From: Linepithema humile | Lineage: Eukaryota; Arthropoda; Insecta; Hymenoptera; Formicidae | Length of the DNA stretch: 64,000 bases | Reading direction: 5' to 3' | Assembly (NCBI RefSeq): GCF_040581485.1 | Contig: NC_090130.1 | Span: forward strand, 17,487,656-17,551,655 | The notes under the pieces: generated by a model | Seen by the model: the letters and a program-made list of their open reading frames with translations, nothing else | Told to the model about the DNA's origin: nothing | Databases searched by the model: none | Part shown: in pieces, positions 35,202 through 47,752 of the stretch | Position numbering within the stretch: the stretch's first letter is position 1 | Layout of the letters: each line of letters starts with the position of its first letter | Translations under genes and position numbers: made by a program

Positions 35202-36001
35202 CTTTTATGCATAAAATAATGAGACAAATCAATTGATATAAAGAAAACACATTGTTGCTTTTAAAAAAAAAAATGTAATTTGCAACATGCAGCTGCATAT
35301 TTTTTTTTTAAAGCAACTATGTGTTTTCTTTATATCAATTGAATTGTCTCATTATTTTATGCATAAAAGTATTAAGGTAAGATTCCCGAAAATTAAATGT
35401 TTTACAAGATATTTTGTATTTTATGTCAAAATGCTGTAACTTTCAAGCCTCATAACTCGAAAAGTACTTAATGAAAGATAACTTCATTATATTGTTTTGG
35501 AAACGTCTTGACACCAGCTTTAAGAATATGTAGGGGGAAGTCCCCTAATACCGGACGGCGCCTATAACCGGACAGTACATATATCTATAGAACTAAAAAC
35601 AAAAGACGTTTGTTGCGAGCGTGGCTTGATTCTTTTGTTCGGGAGATGCGCGAGTAATGTGCGTCGTTCGTCAATCTGCTGCCACCGGCTAGTGAGAGCG
35701 GTTGTTGTATCCAACAAGCATTTTTTGTGCGTTACAAATAATTTTGTAAGTGATATATCTTTAAATAACGTAGATTTCGCTACTTCGTGGGCACGTAAGA
35801 TTGTTCATTGGTATGTATACTTATAATAAATTCGACTTACTTTTCAAAGCTGTCACGGATTTATCGACTTTTCGTCTGATTTCGAATGTATTAAAGGTCT
35901 CTGTATCCGGACACTAGAAAAGTCCCCTATTACCGGACACTACCATGTCTTGTTTATTGATCATGTACGTTTATTATTTATTACAGACTTCTTTTCTAAA
36001 C

Positions 36002-36220
36002 ATGAAAGTGAAGAATAAGAATACTGTGCAGAATAAACAAAAAATGAAAATCGCGATGAATAAGGTATTATCGGGTGAATTATCAATTCGGAAAGCTTCC
36101 GAAAGATATGCGGTGCCAAAAAGTACACTATTTGACAACATAAAAGTCATAAAACAGGGTGGCGAAGCCTTTATTCCAAAAAAGGATTTAAGAAGACATT
36201 TGATGAAATTTATGAAATGA
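36002..36220 (+). pseudogene. Tigger-like transposase N-terminus (psq-type helix-turn-helix)
   Basis: This 72-codon frame encodes MKIAMNKVLSGELSIRKASE followed by RYAVPKSTLFD, the psq/CENP-B-type HTH found at the N-terminus of pogo/Tigger transposases, where it binds the transposon ends. The frame ends at TGA 36218-36220, while family members continue for several hundred residues. The DDE domain is missing. It may still encode a DNA-binding peptide, but no evidence shows expression. A downstream PHD-like remnant lies in the same element. Confidence 0.75.
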
Positions 36221-36429
36221 CTTTAAAAGAACATGTCGTAAACTTGTCATAGATGCATGCCCCTAACTAAAAAAGAATTTCAAAAGCTTGCATTTGATTT
36301 AGCTGAGTCACTAAAAATAGATTACAGATTTAATAAAGAAAAAAAGATGGCCGGGAAACACTTTTATAATACACTTTTTTTATACACTTTTATTTTTTTT
36401 TAAATAGTAATCGCCGATAAACTGTCCAC

Positions 36430-36585
36430 AATGCAAAAGAAAAAACAGCATGTGTAATTTGCCTCAAAGATAACGAGGAAGATTGGATCCAGTGCTGTAG
36501 CTGCATGGAATGGGCGCACGAAGCATGTGCGGACATTCCTGAAATCAAACAGGAATACATTTGTGATCGATGCACCTTATTTTAA
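36430..36585 (+). pseudogene. PHD-like zinc finger fragment, transposase C-terminus
   Basis: The plus frame reads KEKTACVICLKDNEEDWIQC, then CSCMEWAHEACADIPE and YICDRCTLF before a stop. The C-x2-C...C-x2-C...H-x2-C...C-x2-C spacing is that of a PHD/zinc-ribbon finger, as seen at the end of some insect Tigger-type transposases. The exon is open and all eight ligands are present. An AG acceptor just upstream is plausible. Confidence 0.7.
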
Positions 36586-36900
36586 TAATATTTTTAGTAT
36601 TTTTGGATATGTCCGGTTATAGGGGACCTTTTCCAAAACTGTGATTCAAAATGGCTCTAAAAAATATAGGTTAATGTTTATTTCTACTTATTGTTAATCA
36701 TCGAAACTTTTTATTTTCACATGAGATATGTCAAACTTGATATAAAAATTAAAACATATAGATTTAGTTGTGTTTTGTTTTCATTCAATTGTCAAAAAAT
36801 CTTAAGTGTCCGGTACCAGGAGACTTCCCCCTAATAGAAAATAGGAGTTTCCATTTAAGATTTCAAAGTTGACCTTCGCGGTGTCTTTCAAGGTCACATG

Positions 36901-39840
36901 AAGGTCATTTCAGTATAACCATGTAATAGACCATTTGATATACTAAAACTTTTGTATTGAACATTTTCTTCCATAATCATTATTTTCCAAGATATTTGAC
37001 CGTTACAGAACTTTCTTCCATCACTGTATATACTGGCTTCTCGAACCAAGAACTCGATGACCAAGTTCTAGTATCGTCATATAATAGAAATAAATATTTT
37101 CTCTATATATACTTGTACTTTGATCTTAACAAACGAACGGATTAAAATTATATTTGTATGTTATATGTGTGTCTACGCTTGCACACAAAATTAAATTTAT
37201 TCTCTGTTCAAATTAAGCAAAAAAAATGTCTTACTAAAAAATATTTATGTAAGAAATCTTTTGCTAAATTTGAAGAAACAGCAATTTTAATGTACGTATA
37301 TTTTTTGTGCTAGAAATATCTTCAGGAAATCCTACGAATAACTATTTATTATCGATCTGTATCATTCGGATCATTTTGATCAAAATGGGATGTCCTGCGG
37401 AGATCGTACATAAGATATCCACAGGACATGCTACACGGGATATCCTCAGGTAATCCTACGGATAACGTTTTGCTCTGGATCAAACTGGGACCATTTCGAT
37501 CAAATTGGGATGTCCTGGGAAGATCTTTGCTATGTGGGACAGGACGCAGATAACTGAGTACGGCACAGGAGGACGAAGAAATACGTATAGTTTTCCATTT
37601 CAATGTAAATATTAATATGTCAGTTAAACCTATCTAATAAATAACAGGAGATACGGTAGCATCTCATTTGTCAACTTTTATGATAATAACAATGCCGTGT
37701 AGGACGTGTTACAAGGTATCCATTAAATAAATAATGTTGTTAAAAATATTATATATTTAATAATTTACTTATATAAAATAGTAGCAATATAAAATTACGC
37801 ATTTATTTCTGAATCTTTTAATATATTGTCTCAATATATTATGCAATATAATAATATAATCTTAGCTTGGAATTTAATTTCATAATGATTTATAAAACAT
37901 TTTGTTATTTTACTGCTAAAACATCATATATTAGTTGTACATATTTTATTACTAAATTTTTTCTTTTTCGCTATTTGAGTTTTTGATAAAGCAGCAAAAA
38001 TGGAAGTAGATAAAAATGCTTTTTAATTATAAATACCAATTTCAAAAGAATTTAAAGTAATCAGACAGCGCAAATTAAAATCAAACTAAGAAAAATAGAA
38101 TAAACTTGAAGCTGAATAACGGAACAATTTTATTATTTTACTATGTTACATTATCATTTCTACAGTACACTTGCATGTGGTGCAAGCATAACAAAAGTAC
38201 ATAAACAGTATAATACTTTCTTATAAAAAATTTCCGCGTATTGTAATATTATAAGTCACATCAGAATTTCGACAATCGCTGTTGGTCATCGTAAAAAAAG
38301 ATGGCCTGTAAACACAAGCTAATAACACTGACTTGAGACAGCCTTGATCACGGAAAGCTTTGTATGTGCGATGATCGTATCGCTATCCATCATAGTTTGC
38401 TCCGTGATAATCAAACGTTACATCATCGAAAAGGGGTCTTTGTGTTAAATTTTAAATAGACGAGATTTCGAGAAGTGTCTTCGAGAATATTAAACTTTAT
38501 GATTGAGTTATTTTGTTTGTTTTACTTCCGTAGTAAACAATGGTACAGCCAGTGACCATCGCCGTATATTTCAGCAAAGTGCTCATCAAACGTTTTGTTT
38601 CTCGATCCGGGAATCTCTCGCTCCTTGCATTTTGCAACGTGTGCTCTTCACCGTGCACGTTGGCTATCTTTGGCTATTTTACTGATCGATTGTCTACGCG
38701 CTGCGACTTGGAAATTGCATTCCTCCATGCATCACGCAGTTTTGCCATTGTGCAATTACAATAATTTGTTGTGAACTCTACAGAAAATGTTCAATTGGTA
38801 CTCACTAATCGTGATTTTATTGCGTGACTACTCGTGATTACACTTTTCTGCCAAATTATACCTAATTCATCGCACATACTCCACACTCTTATAATAATGA
38901 CAATTGTACATGATGTAAATAGAGCTTTTTTGTGTGTGCAGTAAATATGATGATTTATAACGAAATTTTTCCATCAAAAATTTATTTTAGTTTATGAGTG
39001 TGTACGTTGAATAATTGTTTCGTCCATCGTGCATTTTACTTGAACAACATTTACTTACAAACATTTTGTAATCCTTTCAGCCGAAGCCTATGCCGGTAGC
39101 ATTACGTTTCGTGAAATGCAACATTATTTATCACACAACCTAATATTATTCCTATATCAGATTTGTAAGTAATATTTATATAAAGCACAAGTATACTAAA
39201 TTATGATTTAGCTTATTCTTCGAGAAAGATTACTGTATTGCGTTAGATAATTTCATATCACATTATACTTGAGAGATTGATATTATAAATTGAAAATTAA
39301 ACTTCGATCAATTAAATAATCTCCGTCTTATTGTTAGCTTACTTTGACCTGAAAATTCAAATTTTAATCAATTTGTAATTTTCAGTTTCTAAAAGATTGT
39401 CTGGCTTAAACATTTTTTAGACAAAAAAATTTAAATGAAACAGTTTTAAAAATAATAAAGATGACGAAATGTTTGATTCGTATGTAGTCTAACTTTTCAG
39501 CAATTGCAGTAGTATATTGACGCAATATATTACACTTTAGGTGCATATGTAGTTTAATAATACTCCTACATTAATCTTTCTTCTTTTATTTAAAATATTT
39601 AAATATAAGTAGAATATATAAATTTAGATTGTATATTATTGTATAACAATAAAACGTCAGAAAAGGAACAAGTTATTCGCTTTATATGAGATGTCCCGAA
39701 GAGAATCCAATGAAACCTGTCATAGATTTATTAACTTATTAACGCACTTATTACTTAAGCAAGTCTAAAGTTATGTCAGGAGTATCTCGTGCAATTTATA
39801 TAATCTGTGAGATAAGCTGGAATTAACATGATTATATAAA
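36901..39840. other. anonymous AT-rich region
   Basis: No gene was recognised. Repeats seen: a copy of the ttgaccgttac(a/g)gaactttc block near 36999, and a direct repeat containing gatcaaa(a/t)tgggatgtcctg at about 37377 and 37500 within a MITE-like patch (37330-37545). Short open frames around 38503-38764 look like chance. Confidence 0.5.
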
Positions 39841-40717
39841 CAGGGTGTTCATTAAGTCGCGAACCGGTCTAATATCTTTGGAAAAAATAAAAATTTCGAA
39901 AATCGCCGAAACACGTCAAACAATTTTCCAAAAAAATCTATTTTTTGCGGGGGGTTGCAACCCCCAACCCCAAGGGAGTGTGGGGGTGCGAGGGCGGAAT
40001 AAATTCTTAAATGGGAAGGGGGGTCGATGGGGGGCTCGTTTAAAAGGTCTTTTCGAGACAAATTCAAAACACTATGCATAGAGGGCGCTGCAATTATTTT
40101 TCGCAAAAATATTTGATTTTTAAGATTTTTAATACCACCGGCATTTGCGTTACTCAATGTACACCACGTGGAGGTTGCTCGGTTGGATTTAGTACAGCGG
40201 TTGGTACATATGCCAGTTTATCACTTACAACAAATGCTCAAATTGTCTGCCATCCTCTGCTTGACAATGAGCTAGTCGTAATGGAAATGCCAAAGTAATC
40301 GTTAACTACTCGATGAGTTAACATCTTTCATAAAATCAGTCCTTTTCAGGGCTACACGATGTACTAAATCCAACCGAGCAACCTCCACGTGGTGTACATT
40401 GGGTAACGCAAATGCCGGTGGTATTAAAAATCTTAAAAATCAAATATTTTTGCGAAAAATGATTGCAGCGCCCTCTATGCATAGTGTTTTGAATTCATCT
40501 CGAAAAGACCTTTCAAACGAGCCCCCACTCGACCCCCCTTCCCATTTAAGAATTTATTCCTCCCTTGCGCCCCCCCACACCCCCTTGGGGTTGGAGGTTG
40601 CAACCCCCCGCAAAAAATAGATTTTTTTGGAAAATTGTTTGACGTGTTTTGGCGATTTTTGAATATTTTATTTTTTCATAAGATATTAGACCGGTTCGCG
40701 ACTTAATGAACATCCTG
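39841..40717. mobile_element. 877-bp near-palindromic element (cagggtgttcattaag)
   Basis: Two arms of about 330 bp (39841-40168 and 40387-40717) are inverted copies with few differences. They include the ggttcgcgacttaatgaaca ends, a G/C-run block (ggggggttgcaaccccc) and gtacaccacgtggaggttgc. The central part of about 220 bp is unique. No transposase is encoded. Confidence 0.9.
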
Positions 40718-40725
40718 TATATATT

Positions 40726-40839
40726 CAGACAGCACAACATATCCAAAAGACGTCCAAAAAATATCCCGAAGACGTTTTTGGGACGACAGGACGTCCTCTG
40801 GATATCCTTTGGATGTATTTTGGACATGTGTGCTGTCTG
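40726..40839. mobile_element. small MITE with gacgtc motifs
   Basis: The ends cagacagcac and gtgctgtctg are inverted repeats, and the interior holds repeated aagacgtcc/ggacgtc and ggatatcc motifs. A TA microsatellite follows at about 40856-40882. Confidence 0.75.
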
Positions 40840-40851
40840 GGTATATATTTA

Positions 40852-40882
<31 letters not shown>

Positions 40883-40889
<7 letters not shown>

Positions 40890-41781
40890 GTAAATATATG
40901 TTAGAGAAGTTTTTTCAAAAGTTGGTCGTACTTTTTATTTTAGTTTATTTATTAATAGTAACAAAAGTGTATATGTCGTTTAATTAAAGTATCTGTTATT
41001 TTTGTCACACTTTTTGTGTCACTTCAGGTTTTCTTTAAATTCCGTGTTTGTAAAATTATTTTCTTTTCCTTCGAACTTTCTCGAAGCTTTTTTCTATTCT
41101 CAACCAATCAAAATTTGCCAGGCACTGTCCAGTGGCCAGTGTCCCCTTTTTTACTTAATTTCGCTACGTTCCTAATCGTTCCTAATTAGGCTACTTTACC
41201 ACCTTTACCGACTATTGGCAATTCGTCTCCTAATTTTCTTACACTATTTTAGAAGTATTGCACCTTGTGAATGTACTAGCAAGTGTTTTTCTACCTTCAT
41301 TTCAAATCAGGTTTGGCAACACGGCATATAGAGTTGGAGTATATGATGTAGATCAAATAAACAGAAAAATAACGCTTATTTTCTATTAGAATAAGATGTA
41401 CATAAAAAATGTTTTTATTACTATGAGAATCATCCTGGCAACTTTGATACAAACGTTTGAATTCAAAGTAAGTAAAAATATCAAAATAGATAAAATAAAG
41501 AAGTAAATGTGGATACGGCAATAAATACAAATAAATAAAAGCTTTAAAAATTAAAATTAAGAAAAGAAATTTTTATTAGAGCTAACGCAAAAATGCACAG
41601 ATAGACACGTAATTGATATTATATAAAAATTTGCAATAATAGATGAAATAGATTAAAGTACAACAATAAATATACAACATAAATCTGCCGTAAATATAAT
41701 ACATATAACATAATAAATAATATAACATTTTATATAATCTTATATATTACATAATAATATAATATTATATAATCTTATATG
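40883..41781. other. non-coding stretch
   Basis: AT-rich with no recognisable gene. A slightly GC-richer patch at 41090-41230 shows no coding signal. Confidence 0.45.
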
Positions 41782-42597
41782 TTATATAATGCAATTACAA
41801 AATAATCAAAATAACCGTTGGTACGTGTTCGGCGGGGGTATAACGTTCCCGCCGTAGCGAATAATTACGCGAAAGTTGTTGCGAAGGCGACGGCGATATC
41901 GTAACAAATGCCGTCGTACGAAAGCAACGGTCTAATCATTAAATTATTAAGAGATAATTTATTCATGCGAGCAAGATCAAGCGACTCACCGTGTGCCGGA
42001 GCGACTTCCTGATTCGTGAACGGCCCGTCAATCGGTGGAGCCCAGGCCCATGATCTAGTCAATCCACAGATCGTAGCAGCATGCAATTATGCTAGGCGTG
42101 CAAGGTGCAAAGACATGCGAGGTGCTTCTATTTTTCCCAATGCTTTTGCGTTATGTCATTAGGCAACGACGGACGTCCGACTGTAGACGGCGAGATCGCT
42201 CCGCAAAATGAATATGTTTGCCTGTCTCGAGCGACTGACAGTGTGTCTCGTACTAGCGCCTGTATCTTACTGGAAAACAAGTGCGCGGCAGTAGTATGTT
42301 CCCCCAAAATGATTTTGGAGATATCCTCGCTGATTGACGGAGGGCAGCACGTCACGGTGAGCCGCGAATGTAAAAGTGCGTTACCAGATCGCCGTCAACC
42401 AACGAGATTATTAACAAAAGTAATTTAATTAATAAGCAACTTTAAACAATTGAATATAAGCAACAAAATGCAACAGAAATAACTCGACGATATACTATAC
42501 CATTCTTAAATGCTAAATTCTATTTACAAAATGAGCGAATATTAGCGAGCGCCAAACAGTACGTATAGACAGATTATTTTGTAATTGCATTATATAA
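41782..42597. mobile_element. 816-bp element with about 26-bp terminal inverted repeats
   Basis: The ends ttatataatgcaattacaaa... (41782-41807) and the reverse complement ending gcattatataa (42572-42597) are perfect inverted repeats. The interior is markedly GC-richer than the flanks, with open frames on both strands but no motif I recognise. It appears non-autonomous. Confidence 0.75.
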
Positions 42598-42989
42598 ACA
42601 GTATACTTAAAATAATATTAATTATAATAAGCGAGTTGATAAAACTGCTCAAATATTCCTTCATGTTCATAAAAAGAATTTCAATTTGAGTTAAATTTTA
42701 AATTTCGGGCTAATAAGATTTATTGTATGCTGAGGATATATATAGTCACACAAGTTATAAATGAGCAAGTTGTTCTTTTGTAAACACTGAGGAATTTAAG
42801 CATTATAGCACAAATAATTAGTTAGCCTACTTTATTATTAATTATTAAATTCATATTTGCTTCTCTGCATATCTTATTGGGATAATCATAGGTGCAATAC
42901 TTCACGACCATAAACAAATAAAATGGCAAGTGCCGAAGGTGCGTAACTCATATTATTTTATATTTACAATTCACATCGCATTTTATAGC

Positions 42990-43212
42990 TACGATCATTT
43001 TACAATTTTGGTTGCATGTGTTAATTCTACCATTGCCTGTGACTGTGTACATCGCATTTCAATTATGGTCGTACAAATTCTTCATACCGTATGGCGACAC
43101 ATCAATTTTGGAAGACGCGCTTTACGCATTTTTTTACAGATTATTACCTTCATTGTGCCTCTCTCTTACAATAATTCTACTATCCGTCGGCAGTCATATA
43201 AGTATATTATGA
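42990..43212 (+). pseudogene. acyltransferase-3 exon fragment, inverted copy
   Basis: The plus frame reads LQFWLHVLILPLPVTVYIAF then FIPYGDTSILEDALYAFFYR and LLPSLCLSLTIILLSVG. The second half is the same as the minus frame at 43560-43690. It is membrane-rich and matches the region before the C-terminal helices of nose-resistant-to-fluoxetine type proteins. It extends further upstream than its minus copy, so it came from another copy or an older arrangement of the gene. Confidence 0.6.
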
Positions 43213-43692
43213 TTTAATTTAGTAACTAATTATATTTTGCAAATTAAAACTCTATTGTTGCAATCACGACAATTAAATTAGTTTGAGAAATTATAGTATA
43301 TATTTGTTGAGTATTCAATTTTAAGGCAATCTATATACAATGTTTTTAAATGCAAATGTATGTACATATTTAATGATCAAAATGTATCAGCATTAATTCA
43401 TATGCACAGAATATTAAACGTAGGGTGCTGTATTTATCTTAAGATAATTTTAAGATTGAATACTCAACAAATATATACTATAATTTCTCAAACTAATTTA
43501 ATTGTCGTGATTGCAACAATAGAGTTTAAATTTGCAAAATATAATTAGTTACTAAATTAAATCATAATATACCTATATGACTGCCGACGGATAGTAGAAT
43601 TATTGTAAGAGAGAGGCACAGTGATGGTAATAATCTGTAAAAAAATGCGTAAAGCGCGTCTTCCAAAATTGATGTGTCGCCATACGGTATGA
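43081..43692. repeat. inverted duplication, arms about 244 bp
   Basis: 43081-43325 and 43449-43692 are near-identical reverse complements separated by about 123 bp. Both arms include an acyltransferase exon segment and its 3' AT-rich flank. Confidence 0.9.
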
Positions 43693-46600
43693 ACGGCACT
43701 GGTGTGATACAAAAGATTGGCGATACATTATACAAGTATGTTGCAATAAATGGTATAATACTGCCGACGATTGTGAGCGTTCCGAGAAAAAGATATCCAA
43801 TTTTGCGTGGCATACGCCAAAACATGTAGATCACAAATTGACTCAAAATGAACAAATAAAAATCGACAGACAAATGCCACGTATGGTACATACATTGAAA
43901 CAAAAATCAGAAGAAATAGAAATGTAACGCTAACAAACAATGTATGTGTGTTCGATTGGTAAAAAGTAATTTAATAGTAATTTATCTTCCAAATCAATTT
44001 TAAATCTTGTGTAAATGTTTAATGTTGTGCAATAATTATTCAAGCTATGAGTTTTCTGTCACTATTGAAAATCACCGACGATTCGCCAGACTTACGTTTA
44101 TCACTTAAATAAAAACTGCCAAAACAAAATTCCTTAAATCAAAATTGGTAACTTTGAAAACAAAATTACTTTTCTACCAATCCAATATATTAATAAATTT
44201 AAATGTATGTTTCTTACCAATTCTAATGGTTTTACATAATTATGGATGTATAATAGATTTGCCCACCAATTAGCGGCACATTTTGCAGCTTCTTTTTCAA
44301 CTTCTCGTTTCCAAAAAAAGGTTCCGAATTAAGAAGCGGAAAGATCCAAACGAAAAAGAACAGAATTATAGCGTAGGGTGGAGTTAATCTGCCAATTTAT
44401 AAATCGAGATATATTTTTACCATTGTACTTTTGTAGATACGTTTCACAATTAGCTTTTGGGTATTAAGATTATAATACATTTGCATATTTGTGGAGATTT
44501 CAATTTTAGATTAAAAAGTAGTCAAAATAATTGTGTAGTTTTTTTTGTGTTTACCTTAAATATCTGGATAAAATATTATTGATAAAATTGAATCGCTTCT
44601 TTTGATCTAAAGTCCTTGATAAACTATGCGCGAGTAACAGACCGGCTAGTATAAAGAATATATCTGTTATAATACTTTCATTCATATAAAGCATAGATAT
44701 CGGTCCAGAGAATTTCTACAAAAAATATTATTAAATTTGTAGATTAAACTTCAATCATAAATAAGGATGTGTTTCAAAAATTAAACAAGCACGTTTTTGA
44801 AAATATTTAAAGACTAAGAAATTGAAGACGATTAAAATAAGAGTTAAATGCATGAGATATTATTATATAATTAATCTTTATATTATTTCACAGAATATAA
44901 CATTGATTTTATATTATAAACTATAATATGAAATGCTATATAGTTGCTTAAATTGTTTTCATAAAAAAATTATTAATGATATACATTTATCATATTATTT
45001 CTATTATATTTAAACAAAATTGCAATATTTACCTTTACATAATATTCCAAATTAATTGTTGGAGTGAATAAGTAGCGTATTGCGTAATGTAGATACAATA
45101 CAAACATCGATGAGGCGAATCGTATAATGTACAAGCTCTTTAATTCCGGATGCGAGTTATCTATCTGGAAAATACTCTTAAAATTTTTTCGAGCTGAGAA
45201 ATGAAGTATCACATTTTGGAATGTTGATATGTGCTCTTTCTCGTTAATGACTTTAACATTATACCAAGTACTGCTGATTATAAAACTCAGCCAACCCAAT
45301 AGTATGGTGCTAGAAAAGATTATTGAAATATTATTAATATTATTTCGAATTATTTTTATATAATTTATCAACATTAAATTTGCGCATTCAGAATATTTTT
45401 ATTCAATTTCATAAAAACTAAAGCTTAGATTTTTTTGAAAAGTTATAATTAATATAAATATATTTTTTTAATGTTATAAATACGTAATAATTGCTTCTTC
45501 AATAATAATCACCAGTATATTTTTGCAGCAGCAGTAAATCTTGGCCCTTCTTCAATCGTTTGACAAAATCTTGATTGGACAGCGATATAAATTTTAATAT
45601 AGTTATATGTATTGATTTGTTGAGATTTTTTAAAGCCATTTCTACGTCTTTTGCCTTGCAGCTGGATGGTACGCACAGAGCTAATTGTAAGTGATATCGA
45701 CGAATACGGAAAAAATTTCCTTTTTCCTATGCGCATAAAAAAACATTACCATAAAAAACCAAGTAAATTTAATGTGGCACACTTTTCTTGAGTAAAAGAG
45801 AAGACTTAAAAAATAATTTGCGTATACCAGTCTCTCGATTTATGCTGCATTTTTTATACGCGATTATTAATCAGTCACTTGATGCAATATATTTTATACA
45901 CAGTTTTTTGCGATAAATTTATGCAATTAAAAATGTTATTTTTTTATTGTATCTATTCTTAAAAAAAACATGTAAATTTTCATTACTTTTCTGTGATGCT
46001 GACTGATCATCTCAATGCGCGCTGCGCATTTATTGTTTTAGAATCCAGCAGTGACATTGACAAAGAGTAAAATTAAAATTTGTTTTTCTGTACTTTTATT
46101 ATACTTTTATTCTAATATTAATAAAATAAATATAAATCAAGGGACAGGTGTATTTATGATATTATACCTGTATCGCTTCCCAAACAGATTCGTTCGGATC
46201 AAAGTCGAACATGACTAATTTCTTGGAATTCATTAATGTATATTTTTTTTCATACAGAAGATCGACTAAACAGTATTTCCCAGTGATTTTGCCGGCCAAT
46301 GTATCTTTTCTTCTAATGTCAACTTGCAAATTGTAACATTCGTCAAAGTTACCCAAATGTCTTGTATGATCGTACAATATGCCACTCGGATACTTTGATG
46401 AAGCGTCATACACTAAAGCAATTTTATACGATATAATGTAATAATTAAATCTTGGATAAAATTCCCATTTTAGATTTTAGAATATTGATCGTTAATAATT
46501 ATTGCAAAGATTCAAATATTAAATATGCTAAATTAAATATACAAGTCTGAATAAAATAGTCAAAATCTTAATAAAAAAATGGAAATATAATAAACTGCCA

Positions 46601-47153
46601 CAAGAGAGACACTTCTATGGATATCTTTGTGAATTAAACAATTTTTTTTATTTTTAACAGTGATATTTTTTAATAAAATTCTAAGTAGATAATAAAATTC
46701 TAGTATTCTAGTTTTTTTTTATTCTTAAATTGCTTTTATTAATTAAATATTTCATTAAAAAAGTTTATCCTGGACGTATTTGTACTCTTTTTAATTTAAT
46801 AAATATCAATTTTTGATGTACTTACTTTGCACAGCCCATAGTGTACCACGTTGTAATTCGTTTAAAAATCGTAGCGCATCTTCTTTACATTGTTCATGTG
46901 GCAAGTATTCCGATTGAGCGAAGATTATAGGTAACAGCGGTGAATTTATAAAATTGATTGATTTCATATGCCATTTATGATATTTGGCATTTTTTGTGAT
47001 TTTGATCTAATTCGTTTGGTTGGAACAAATTTTCGTATTAGACGTTGTTCGTATTAGACATTGTTTCGATGTGACATAACTCTGTTCAGCCAAATTGCAC
47101 GATATCGTCGATAACAATAATACGCCAATGTAAACGATCGTGTGTTTAAGCAT
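43560..47153 (-). pseudogene. acyltransferase-3 family membrane protein (nose resistant to fluoxetine / nrf-6 type), decayed
   Basis: The family has a secreted or lumenal N-terminal NRF domain and about ten membrane helices forming an O-acyltransferase-3 domain. Exon 1 (47153-46826) starts MLKHTIVYIGVLLLSTISC, a signal peptide, and later has EDALRFLNELQRGTLWAVQ. Exon 2 (46412-46168) has MYDASSKYPSGILYD and GKYCLVDLLYE. Exon 3 (45726-45513) has YHLQLALCVPSSCKAKDVEM. Acyltransferase exons follow: LYIIRFASSMFVLYLHYAIR, a 44.7-kb exon with ITDIFFILAGLLLAHSLSRT, RLTPPYAIILFFFVWIF, CMYHTWHLSVDFYLFILSQF, and DTSILEDALYAFFYRLLPSL. Lesions: TAG at 47007-47009 in exon 1, a frameshift near 44310, and a poorly joining exon 4. 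The final helices are absent before the inverted duplication. The expected GHR-type His motif reads LHYAIR. Confidence 0.8.
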
Positions 47154-47337
47154 CTCTATTCAATATTCCGCACAGAACTAGCAAAGTTTTGTTTCCGTGA
47201 TCCTTTTATATGTATCCTTATTGCCCCGATGCGCCGCGTTTAAAGCAACTGTGACTTGTAGAGAATTTTTTATAAACGACCCATCGACGTATAATTAATA
47301 CCGAAATACCGTTATGACACCCTGTTAATTTGATAAA

Positions 47338-47570
47338 TCAAGACCCAAGCTTGCATAAACTATCGGTCCAGACTTGGTCCAGGCTTGGCACCGATACTGC
47401 CGATGCTCGGCTGAAGCTTGGCTCCAGTATTGGGCCAGCTTCGGGATGATAACATCGTGCCAATGGTTTGCCAATGGTTTGCCAAGGATTGGCTGTCAAG
47501 TATGGTCCAATACTCGCCCAATCCTGGGAAACAATTGGCCCGAATTTGATGCCAATTATTAGCATTAAGC
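47338..47570. repeat. CCAAGCTTGC-ended subterminal repeat block
   Basis: It begins cccaagcttgc and is packed with short motifs such as ggtccaggcttggc, gccgatgctcggc, gccaatggtttgcc and ggcccgaa. It is related in inverted orientation to 60348-60468. It could be the left end of the large two-gene transposon or an independent repeat. Confidence 0.6.
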
Positions 47571-47752
47571 TAATAATTTATCGATTTAAGCTTTAATCTT
47601 AATTATAGCTTGAATTTTTATCGATTATTGAGTCATTAAAATCAGTTAGAATAAAATAAAATTGAACTTACATATTTTAAATCTTTTATTTTGTAGTTTT
47701 CAAATTTTAATATTTAAATTTTTTAAATTCAAATTTTTAATAAAAATTATTT

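Larger units (their letters stand above)
35533..36831 (+). mobile_element. deletion derivative of a pogo/Tigger-like transposon
   Basis: The inverted ends gggggaagtcccctaataccgg and a near-complement ending cttccccc are flanked by TA (35531-35532 and 36832-36833), the duplication known for pogo/mariner superfamily elements. It retains an N-terminal HTH exon and a C-terminal PHD-like finger; the catalytic core between them is gone. Confidence 0.85.
33400..36900. mobile_element. inverted-repeat element related to 11294-12026, broken by two insertions
   Basis: Segments 33400-33497, 35202-35530 and about 36834-36900 match parts of the element at 11294-12026: the cataaaataatgagac palindrome, cctcataactcgaaaagtac, and a gagtttccattt/caaagttgacc border. 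The outer ends are incomplete. A solo LTR separates the first two pieces and a Tigger-like derivative separates the last two. Confidence 0.7.

Noticed and set aside
38503..38764. Overlapping 60- and 74-codon plus frames
   Set aside because: No homology signal or splice context; likely chance.
41865..42428. GC-rich open frames inside the 816-bp TIR element
   Set aside because: Opposing frames with no recognisable motif; the element looks non-autonomous.
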